Made by a program: the position numbers and the translations under genes. From Stercorarius parasiticus (lineage: Eukaryota > Chordata > Aves > Charadriiformes > Stercorariidae): a stretch of 64,000 nt of DNA. Shown piece after piece: positions 49,076 through 58,700 of the stretch (position 1 is the first letter of the stretch; each line of letters begins with the position of its first letter). The stretch spans positions 249,021 through 313,020 of the forward strand of contig VWZL01002558.1 in the NCBI GenBank assembly GCA_013396915.1, read 5' to 3'. The notes below the pieces were generated by a model. It was not told where the DNA came from, did not search any database, and saw only the letters and a list, made by a program, of their open reading frames with translations.

Positions 49076-49599
49076 ATGGCCCTAAGGAGCAGGTTAGCGT
49101 ATGCTCCAGCTTCAAAAACTTCAACGAGCCAAACGTAAACCAGGAAATACCTACCTTCAAGAAAACTGCATGAGGCATCCCATTACAGCATAAAGGAATA
49201 GCATTTATTTGCTTGCCTCATGGAAAGCTGACATTTTCTGTGCTGTGCATTGGCATTTCCTGTGATATTGCCACAGGCACAGGACTCAGATGGATTGCTC
49301 AGGAGCACATTAAATACTGCTTCATAGATATAACTTTGGACAGGAATCTGTTCTATGCATGTGGGATAGATAGGCAAAGCATCGTCTGACAGAGATATCG
49401 TTAGAATTGACCAAATATTACTGAGGTGCTCTGCAGAAATCTCCGCTCAATATATGTAACCCAACCTGCATTTCTCTATGATTACTCAAAAGTAAGTATT
49501 CTGGTGTTGTTTTACTCACATTTTTCAAGACTTACGTTTGGCTTGGTTCACTTTTCTTACATGCAGCAATTTTGTTTAGGAACATCGGATAACCGCTAC

Positions 49600-50093
49600 T
49601 GTGGTGGGTTGACCCTGTCCAGCAGCCAGGCTTCCACACAGATGCTCACTCACCCTTGCCCTCACAGCAGGATGGGGGACAGAACAGGAACAAACGGTGG
49701 TTTAACCAGTTGTTTAACTGGTGAAGCAGAGAGAAAAAGAAAACCATGAGCGATCACTCACCATCTCCTCCACATGCAGACTGATGCCCAGTCAGTCTCC
49801 CAGCACTGGCTGCCTTGGAAGCCAAAAAGCCCCTTCTTCCTCTCCCACATTTTTGATTGCTGAGCATGACATTATATGGCATGCAATACCTCTTTGGCCA
49901 ATTCAGGCCAGCTGTCATGGCTGTGTGTCCCCCCCCCACCCCCGAGTCTCTTACGTATTTGCTGCAGGAAGGGGGGACAGTTCAGCAATAGCCAAAACAT
50001 TGGTGTGTTATCAACACTGTTTAGACGCAAACCCAAAGCACCATGCAGGCTGCTATGAAGAAAGTTAACTCCATCCCAGCCAGACCCAGTACA
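49600..50093 (-). mobile_element. Solo LTR of an avian endogenous retrovirus (ERVL-like), degraded
   Basis: A 494-bp block bounded by TG (49600) and CA (50093) with near-matching 5-bp flanks, GCTAC (49595-49599) and GGTAC (50094-50098). On the minus strand it starts TGTACTGGGTCTGGCTGGG. It keeps landmarks of a very common bird LTR: the start region with TTAACTTTCTTCATAG, AACAGTGTTGATAA, GCCATATAATGTCATGCTCAGCA (where the TATA box of the family should follow, here altered to ATCAAAAATG), and the end GGTTAAACCACC...CAACCCACCACA. No internal retroviral genes adjoin it, so it is a solo LTR left by recombination. The polyadenylation signal region is not recognisable. The 5-bp duplication favours an ERVL-like class, but family assignment is tentative. 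Confidence 0.75.
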
Positions 50094-50098
50094 GGTAC

Positions 50099-51639
50099 CT
50101 TGTTTAAGGTACTCTGCTTCAGAGAAGGTTCTAAGTGTCTCTGAATCAACAGACTGATGGAGGGGATTATATAGGAAATATAGGATTCAGAGGTGCCTCC
50201 AGAGGATGGTCCCTTGGATGTGTGTTTGGCTCTCTCCTTTCACAAGAGAGCCATTTCAATACCTAACTTCTAGATAGCTGAAGTGAATTGAGATGACCTT
50301 TATTCTTCAGTGATCAACGCTGAGTCTTTCTCCTACTCTCTCTGTATTGGTGGTTATGTTATACCTATCAATGTGGTGGTTATCTCTCCCATAACAGGTT
50401 TGATGTAGCTTATCATTTTATGTTTAAATACAGTAACCAAAAATAATTTTAAATCTCCCTTTTTCATAGTTCTCCTCAGCACTGAGTCCCAGAGGTTAGT
50501 AACATGTATTTTATCCTTGTAATGTATCTTTTTACTGAGCAAGTCTTGATTTTGGATGCTTCTCTACTGTTAAAAATGACCCAAAGCCTAAGACTGAGAA
50601 AATGCTCTAACCTGTTATAACTGTCAGCCCCAAATAAATATTGATTTTAAGTGTCAATTCTTAGTAAAGATAGATGTCAAAGCCCAACAAACCTAATTAT
50701 TGTGCAATAAAATATATTTCATAGCTCTCGTTTAAATGTGTGCCAAAGCTTTTATAGTGTAACGTGGAAAGACAGAGAATCCACAGCATCCACCTGGCCT
50801 TCTTGGTACAATATATCTAGAGAGATATTTATTAAATTTATCTGATATATATTGTATCAATATAGCCAAGTGTGTTGTATTTCTGCTATAGTTTACTTCA
50901 CTCTTCACTTTTCTGGCTGTTTTAAATGAACTTTCAGTGTTGCTTTCTTCAGCTTGGTTTTGAAACCGCTGTCCCTATGCGTGCGTGAGTGTGTGCCCTT
51001 CTGCCTTCACTGTGGCCAGTAACCTTTGAACTAGTTGGCCATTTCTAACCTGTTTGGAAGCAAAAATGCCTCGCAGACACTAACTTCCCAGAAGTTTAAT
51101 CACACCAGGCAGCTGTTAGTGACCTGCTGACAGAAAATGCTGTGGTATGAGCTCATCTCTTCTGGTTAACAGTGAGTCCACATACAGGAGAGCTGCCCTG
51201 GCTACCTTCAGCCCTGAAAGGACTCTGATGGAGCCCGCGCCTGTCCACTCCCCCAGAACCCGAGCATGAGGGACAGAGCCAGCAGAAGTACAGATTTGCC
51301 AGGTCCTTTGGCAGCCCATTTTCTTGTTTCTCCTTTGTGACAAGGTGGGCTGAACCTGAAAGTAATGGCCAAGGCAAAAGCAGATCATGCTGTCTGCTAA
51401 TGGGATATCACAGCATTATAGTCTTTTCTTTATTGTTTTTTTTTTAAACTCTTTTTCATACATACTTATGCTCGTTTTCTTTCTCAACCACCACCGCATG
51501 GTCAGAAGCCAGTTTCCTTCAGTTGTCTGTACTGGTGCCTGATGTGTTTTGGGATGTTTAAAAGAAATTCAAAACCAACCCATGTGCGTGAGAAGTTTGT
51601 AGTGTTCTCTACACAGTATTCTTCTCTTGCCTGTGTTTA
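50099..51639. other. Unique non-coding DNA, nothing recognised
   Basis: No exon or repeat family recognised. AT-rich with short TATAT-type runs near 50810-50865. Confidence 0.45.
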
Positions 51640-52190
51640 ATTTCATCCGCTATCTCAGTTTTCTTCATTTTTTCATCCTCTTCAATTTCTCATGCTTCTC
51701 CATTTGACCCACCTACCTAATTTTGCATGCCACAAACTTTGTCACCTTTGCTCTTCACCATGGTCTTCAGATCATTAATAAATATCCCAAGCACACACCT
51801 TATTTTTAATCCCTGGGCCCCCCTACCTGTAACCCCTTTCCATGCTGAGATAGACCATTTGTTCCTCCTCTTTGTTTCTGCTCTCTCAACCGTGGGCTTT
51901 TTTTTTTAACCCCTATCCATGCAGGACTTTACCTCTCACCTTGTGGTTACTAAGTTTCCTTCATAGCCTCTTCTCAGAAACTTTATCAAAGGCCTTTTGA
52001 AAGTCTAAGTAAAATATAGCCATTCGTTGTCCTTTATCCACTGTTTTGTTAACTCTTTCAAAGGCCTCGAACAGGTTTGAGGTCTCTTCTAAGACAGAGA
52101 TCATGCTGGTTTGTCCCTATCATATCCCCCTCATCTACTGCTCCTGCTTTGTAACGATCATTAATGATTTCCCTGTACCAGTAGCATGTT
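51640..52190 (-). mobile_element. Ancient CR1/L3-type LINE reverse-transcriptase fossil
   Basis: On the minus strand two reverse-transcriptase landmarks survive in the right order. YLDFQKAFDK (motif A with the catalytic Asp) is encoded at about 51982-52011, and IFINDLKTMVKS at about 51754-51776, close to the position expected for the block after motif B. The intervening DNA follows remembered amniote LINE fossils (TCAAAGGCCTTTTGAAAGTCTAAGTA; GCAGGACTTTACCTC; AGATCATTAATAAATAT). The 3' end is lost. Frames are broken, divergence is high and there is no tail, so it is an old copy unrelated in age to the young CR1 insertions. Confidence 0.7.
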
Positions 52191-52944
52191 GCTTAAGAAC
52201 AGAAAGCAGAGGGAGATACTTGTCTGCGGAGACTTTCCCTAACAGCCTTCTAGCTGGTTGGTTTATGTAGCCTTTAAGCCCTGAGGTAAGGAAACAGGAA
52301 AACAGATTAATAGACATAGCAATCTCCCTCAAGATACTTTTAGATAAACACAGCCTTGGGCATTTAGAAAGTCGGATTTACTACACCTTAAAAGAGGTTT
52401 CTGAAAACCACGGCTGTTTTATTTTAAAGTATGCAGCCAAAGGCATGCACTTCTTTAATCTTTGCCGCTCTTCCCTGATAGACAACCAAAAGCACAGGTC
52501 CCAGGGTTTAGAAACAGTTGTGTATAAACTGGAAACAATCTCAGCAAGCCTTTATAACAATGAAGATCTCTTTGGGGGCACTGAAGTGGATTTGAACTGA
52601 AGCCAAAACACATTTCCAGTGCACAAGCTGTACAGAAACAGACACAAATGCACAATTGATATTGGTAGGGTAATATAATTGCCAACATTTTCCTGGAAAA
52701 ATGAGAATGCAGACAGTGATGTTTGAAGGTAGGTGGTTTTTTATGCTCAAAATAGCACTGAAGAGCAAACCCAGAGCTCAGGGTTTGGCTCGCGCTGTAG
52801 GCCTGGGATCCCAGCTGTGACCCCTCTTGCCTGCAAAGCGGCATTACCAGCGTGCTCTGTTCTCGCCACTGGTTGTCTGCATCCCAAAGTCCCAACACCT
52901 GCTCCATGCTGTTGGTGGGTGTATTGCATGCCCCCGGCTCAGAT

Positions 52945-53204
52945 AACTCAGTGGTAAGTGTTTACTTTCCGGAGCCATTGGAATTTTTCATTCATTTTAC
53001 CTGCGCTAAAAATCTTTGAAAAGGTGGTTTTGCCGTTCAGCGTTCACCTCTTCCTTTACCTCCACAAAGGCAGCAGCATGTATTTGTTGATTTGCTCCTG
53101 ACACGGGAAAGAAAGACTCATATTCCTAGCCGCTCTCATCTTGTCGTTTTTCTTTGTCCTGGAGTGATCCCATTCACTCCCTCCCCTCAGTTCCCAGCAA
53201 AGAG
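52945..53204 (+). other. Splice-signal cluster: isolated donor and a 14-nt microexon-like segment
   Basis: A donor CAGTG/GTAAGTG occurs at about 52952. Downstream, the strong acceptor CATTCACTCCCTCCCCTCAG ends at 53190 and the strong donor AGAG/GTAAGT follows at 53205, enclosing 14 nt (53191-53204). A third strong acceptor, TTTGTCTTCCCTTCCAG, ends near 53665. Together they could be parts of a plus-strand spliced transcript. Open frames exist across the junctions, but no product is recognised and no transcript evidence exists. Confidence 0.2.
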
Positions 53205-54717
53205 GTAAGTACTGTAATCTGAACTCTGACTTCTCAAAAGGCTCCTTTCTCTTAGATTTTGTGGCCTATGCTGTTTTTTACATATTGATTCACCAATGTG
53301 AAGGGTGTTACTTCACTACTTGGGAAAAGAAGCAGGACCAAGCTCAGCTCTCAATCCTGCCGTGTTGGTGTTTTTTAAAAAAATATTACAATATCCTTGA
53401 AAATAGTCTCAATTCTGCAAGGAACTGCTGGTCCTCCTGGAGATGCTGAAGGCTGCTGGAGAACTGACTATGAACAGTGCTGGTTTTATAGTTCTTGGAC
53501 TGCAGTGTTGGGTTGTGATTTATAGGATTCCCTTCTTGTAAGCCCGTTCCTGCCTCAGATACACCCACCTGCCCACGTAAAGTGCACCCACACATGCGGA
53601 AACAAGCTGCTGATATGGTGTGTTGGGGACTGAGGCTAGCACTTTACTTTGTCTTCCCTTCCAGTGTGTCTACACAAGCCTCCCAGGGTACTCCTCCTCC
53701 CCAGCATTTGGATTTGTCTTTTTCTGCACTGCCTGAAGCACAGTTTGCTCACGCTTAGGTGATTTACTAAAGGCTGCATAACTGCTTGGAAATATGCAAG
53801 GCTGTTTTTGGCAGTGCTGGTGTAGATATTTCAGTGCCCTGCCTCAGATTGATAGTGTTACTCAGGGAAGAGAAGGCAGCTCTGGAAAATGTTTGAGTTC
53901 AAAAGGAAGAAGAAGCTCTTTAATCACTCAGGCTTTCAGGAAACCCAAGACCCAGTGGGACAGTCTCCTCATAGTCGAGACTGTCCCAGAAAATCAGTGG
54001 CATTTGAAAGCAAGATCATAGCCAAGGAAGGTGCTGGAGAGGGCCCCTGTCAGCATGAGTGAAATGGCTACTGCCTCTGCTGCAGCCAAAAACTGGCAGG
54101 GAGATTTGGGGTTCAGTATTTCAGAAAGAACCACGTATTTAGCAATGCCGCCTTTTCTGTTTGAAATATCTGGGCGGGTTTGGATCAGATAACCAGCTTT
54201 TAAAACCAGTGTGGCTCAAGGATCTATTTTGAGTCTCCTTAGACTATATTCAGGGCCTGATCCTGCAGTTTCTTGCTTGCTTTCTTCTCTCTCTCCTGCT
54301 GTCTAAATATACATATCCTGACGGATTCCTATGAGATTAATTCAAACAAAGCAACTGCTGGATTAGACCTTAATCCCTTTTCCATCCATTTAAATCATCC
54401 TGAATGGTGAGGGATTGCGGTGTGTTCCAGCCCTGGCCTACGACTCATTTTGTTCTGGCATCATTTTTGTTGTTTTGCATCTGTTTTCTGTCATTTTTTT
54501 TTCCTTTGGCAAATTCTCTGGCTTCAGTTTGTATTCGTAACTTGCAATTTTACCAAGATGGTCTGGCAATGATATCTGTCTTGAGGGGATCACTTTTCCC
54601 TCCTCTTGCTCTGCAACAGCCAGTTGATTCTTATGAAACACTCCTCTCCGATCCACTTGGCTTTTGCTCCGGAGCTTCGTGGGGTGTGAACGTCGAAAGA
54701 ATCAGCCCAGATTATTC

Positions 54718-54948
54718 ACATTTATAACTGCTTTTTTCTTCAGTGGTGCCCCACCACACCAGTCACCAGCTCCCACGTACAATAAAAAGGCAGCGCTGCC
54801 CAAGAAGCAGAGGGTGGCCTTGCGGTCCAGAAGAAAACTATGCAGAAACCTCTTTGATACGGGAGTTCCCTCAAGAGAAGCGGAGTTCACCCCCAGGCCA
54901 CCAAACCCTCCGGGTGTCAGCCCTCAATCCGGGAAACAAGTTTAACAG
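54718..54948 (+). other. Acceptor-led open segment entering the CpG island
   Basis: TATAACTGCTTTTTTCTTCAG ends near 54743 and is followed by an open frame with a basic, proline-rich sequence (KKAALPKKQRVALRSRRK) to a stop at 54945. It has AATAAA inside at about 54781. The strong acceptor and basic peptide are seen directly. No family is recognised, and proximity to GC-rich DNA inflates open-frame length. Confidence 0.15.
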
Positions 54949-55340
54949 AGGACACGGCGGCGGCGGGGATGCGCGCCCGCACCCACCCACACCCAGCGCT
55001 CCAGAGCAGCCCGAGCAGCGCAAAACCCCACTTTTGGCCCAAAACACTGCGCAGGGGCGTAAAACCCGGCCGCCGAGCGCTAGGTTCCGGGGGCGGGTCG
55101 GCGGTGTGGGGGAGGGAGCCTCGCCGGTGGGTGTGGGGGAGAAGTGGGGGCGAAACGCTCGCGGAAGCGGGCGGGGGGCGGCGGGGCCGAAGNGGGACTG
55201 GCACAGGCACCCGGGTGGCGGCGGGGTGCGATGCCGGTGCCCGGCTGGGGGCCGGCGTGGAAAGGACACGGGTGCAGGCGCAGGCCGAGGGGTGTGTGTC
55301 GGCAGGGGTGTGGGTAGAGGTTTGGGAGCATGTGGGTTCA
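54930..55340. promoter_or_regulatory. CpG island with Sp1-like boxes and G-quadruplex potential
   Basis: About 400 bp of very GC-rich DNA dense in CpG (GGCGGCGGCGGGG, GCGCGCCCGC, CGGCCGCCGAGCGC, CGAAACGCTCGCGG). It contains GGGGGCGGG (55089-55097) and GGGCGGGGGGCGGCGGGG (about 55169-55186), which fit Sp1/KLF boxes and G-quadruplex runs. It is the only such island in the window, so it is the best candidate for a transcription start (either strand) of a gene or long non-coding RNA. No TATA box is evident. The base at 55193 is N, an unresolved call in the G-rich core. Overlapping frames of up to 213 codons in this stretch are composition artefacts. Confidence 0.75.
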
Positions 55341-55437
55341 GGTGCGGCTGTGAATGGCACCGCCCGGGGATCCTCTTTGTCTGATGCCTTGCGGTGCAGA
55401 GGTGGATAAAGTCCATGATGTGTTTTAGCCCTGTGGA

Positions 55438-55750
55438 TAGAATCATAGAACCAATCATAGAATCATAGAATCATAGAATGGTTCGGGCTGGAAGGGACCA
55501 TAAGATTATCTAGTTCCAACCCCCCTGCCATGGGCAGGGACACCTCCCACTAGACCAAGGCCCCATCCAGCCTGGCCTTGAACACTTCCAGGGATGGGGC
55601 ATCCATGACTTCCCTGGGCAACCTGTTGCAACAGGTTAGACAGACCAATGCCCCTGTCTCTCTCAGCCCCTGCAGCCTCTTGAGTCCCTTTGGGGTGAGG
55701 AGTAAGGACTGGTGTCATTTAAGAGGCAATGATTTGGCAATCCAGGTTCC
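55438..55750 (-). mobile_element. CR1 LINE, short 5'-truncated copy with the 118-bp module (copy B)
   Basis: Begins with an expanded tail of TCATAGAA units (AATCATAGAACCAATCATAGAATCATAGAATCATAGAATGG), then the CR1 3' region. It breaks off at 55750, five bases past the module at 55628-55745. Relative to copy A it has a deletion of about 12 bases after CTAGACCAAGG and two or three substitutions in the shared CR1 part. No clear target-site duplication was found. It abuts the CpG island at 54930-55340. Youngish and non-coding. Confidence 0.9.
55628..55745 (-). repeat. 118-bp module inserted within CR1 copy B
   Basis: Same length, position and orientation as the module at 25125-25242, with a single C/T difference. 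The junction palindrome AACCTGTTGCAACAGGTT (55620-55637) is intact. The CR1 copy ends only 5 bp beyond the module, so the 5' truncation point nearly coincides with its inner edge. That could be chance, or the module could stop reverse transcription. Confidence 0.85.
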
Positions 55751-58700
55751 CAGCTGGTGTCAAGTGGCCTGTGGCTGAGCTTTGTGAGAGCTCAAGCCCC
55801 AGCAGGGCATCCTGTGGCGGTAAGGGGTGACGGTGTGACCTCTGGTCCCCCATGATCCAGGCGGACCAGGCACCGGTCCCACATCATTGCTTCATGGAGG
55901 GTCTGGCCAGTGCTTCTCATCCTTCCAGGCTGAGAGCAGGAGAGGTGCCGCCAATACCCAGGAACCGCTCCTTATCTGACAAATTAGTAATTAAAATCCT
56001 CAGATCATTCCAGTGGGAGGAGATACCTTCATTTTCTCTCGCGTTTTCTCACACATACCCTGCCTAGGTTTGGCATGCTTTTGTTTTGTTGTGTCCTGCT
56101 TTTGTGTCCTACTGAAGAAGTTTAGTAAAAGCTGAAAGGTTTGAAATGCGGGTTGTTGACCTCAAAATTTTACTTGGTTCAGGTACTCTTCTTGTGTATT
56201 ACAGAGCTAGGTTTGTTCACACTTAAGCACAGTTTTGGATTAACTGGTCAGCAGGAACCAACTATATGTCACTGTTTGGGATAAACGCAGTGGATTTCTT
56301 TTTTGGGGGCTGCAGAAGAGAAATGTCATGTTGGCCCTTCCAGCCACACGTGGGAGGTAGTTGTGGATTTCAGAGCAGAAAGCCTTTCTAGCAAGGAGCT
56401 CCTGAAGTAGGGAGGGTGTTCTTTACTATCTGGCGTCAAACATGTTCAGAAAGTGTTGTTTGCTCATTGTCATTGGTGCCAGCCCAGATCTCTGTTTGCC
56501 AGTGCTGGTAGTTTGGCATCACTGATCTAGAGTGAGATCAAACAAGGGGGAATGTGAAGCCAGAGCCTCAGTTTATTTACCCTAGTATGAGTGAATGGAG
56601 AGATGCCAGTGTTAAATGTAGGTAAGCAAATACATAATCTGTCACTTGGACTCATTTTGACACTTCGTAAGAATAACTTACAATACATACTGTTGGACTA
56701 CACTAAAAAAGCAAAGACTGTGTACATCTACTTTATCCATAGGCTTCTAATTAAAGAGAAGGTCTGTAATCCATTAGTAAAGTGAAACTTGAAAGTTGCC
56801 CAACTCCATATCCCTCTTACCCAGGGTAACTTGCATCTCTATAATTTCCCTTCTGTGGAATGTGTTCTTCCCTGTGGCAGGAAGAATAACAACCAGCAAC
56901 CTTAATTCTCATAAATTGTTTATAAGTGTCAAGTAGATATTGGACATAGCCAAAATAGTGTCTTAAAATACATTTTAATACATCAAGTGAACCATTGAAC
57001 AGTAGAGAAGAGTCTTAAAATTATACATGTATTTTCAATATTCTTTTATTATGCATAAGATTTTGTTGTTGCTGTTATGTGCTGACAGGGTGCTTAGTAG
57101 CTTGGCACAGCTTAATTTTTTCTGGGGAACGTTCATAGAGCGCAAACAAGCAACTCAGTTCATCAGGGGAACTGGGAGCACCAATCTTTCGTTCCTGATG
57201 AGTGTGGTCAAGGTATATGGCATGCTATATTTTACCATTGCTGATTCATATATATAGGTAGGCCTCCGTGTTTCACAAACCAAAATGAATTAGCTAACTG
57301 AAGTTGTTCTGTGTTCAAAATTCCAGTTTTGTTAATTTGTATGAAAGAAGTAGTAGAATTAGTTTTAGCTTCTGTCTGTAAAGCACTTTCTTAGCTTGGG
57401 TTTGAAGGTATGTCCTGTACAGTCTGCTGCAGGCAACTGGCAACTGTGTTTGCAAGTAGGCAAACATTACTTAACCCTCAGATGATGCTATGTTTAAATG
57501 AAATAAACAGTTTGTTTGATTATTCATGTTTTTTTCTGCTGACTTCCACAAATAATCTATTGAATGAATTTACTACTATCTATTGAAACAGCAGCATTTA
57601 AGTAAATACTACATAGTATTTTCACAAGGCCATTTTCTGTTTCAAAAGCCTAAGTATCGAAGCAGAAACTTGATTCAAAATGTCTCATTCAGATAATCAA
57701 GGAAAAGAAATATCTGATCTCTGTCTGATATTCTGAGTTTCAGCATTATTTTGACTAATCTTGCAATGAATTGCTGTGGACAACGAATAACTCAGATAAT
57801 AATTTCAAATGAATAACTGAGAAACTCACAATAATGTCTGCAGATAAAAAAAAGAACATTTTAATTTAAGAAGTTATTCACTGTGAACTATCCACCCAAC
57901 CATAGCTGTGCAGTAACTCTTGTTCGTATGGGACTTTGGAGATCATTAGCACCTCACTTGTCTTCCACGCTCCTTCTGCACAGCAGCCCTGCAGGATACG
58001 TGGCTTGTTTCACGTCAGACTGGTGGTTAGGTAAAACTGTTACAGTGAATGCTTTCCAAGATTTTCCTTCTAGGCCAACAGTTTGTAAACAGCCATTCAA
58101 AATGCTGTGAAAATGGTTCCATTCCCCATTTGCCCCTGGATAATAAATAGCAGGAGTCCTGCACTTCACTATGTCTCTTCCTCAGTTCTTCTCCTGAAGG
58201 TTGAGTCCAGGGTTAGAAGCCCGTTTCTCTTGTGTTTCCTTCATGGTTGAAATTTGTTAACAAGAACTTGATTACTGCAGTGGAAGTAACTTGGGAGGTA
58301 ATGGCTACTTCTGGCTATTTGCCGAGGTAATCAATTACACTAACAGTGTAGCAGCAGTCCCCTGCTACTCCTTGAGGTGTTCCTCCTATTTCAGTAGCAT
58401 TTCCCCCGTAGAACGAAGGATCTGGCAACAAAAGGCATCACATGCTGCAGCCATTTTATCAGGCTATGGTTGGGTGATGGTAGCTTTGCTAGGCCTCAGA
58501 CAGGCTCCGTGGGATATTTACAGCTTTCCTCAACTTCAGAGCTAAATCCTGGCTCCCTGCACATATCCCCAACTCTGTGCTTGATTTGGGCTGCCCTGTG
58601 TGCGAATGTCATGAGCATGTGGAACACAACTGAGTCAAGTTGTGGCAAGCGCCTTTGGCTGTTGAAGGTACCAAATCACGCTTACCATTTTTAGGAGTTG

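Noticed and set aside
52455..52907. 150-codon minus-strand open frame
   Set aside because: Cysteine-rich but without a spacing pattern of any family I know. It overlaps other frames and lacks splice signals.
54743..55384. 213-codon plus-strand frame and two long overlapping minus-strand frames
   Set aside because: They lie in the CpG island, where stop codons are rare by composition. All run in several frames at once, cross the N at 55193, and show only low-complexity G/R/P/A-rich peptide.
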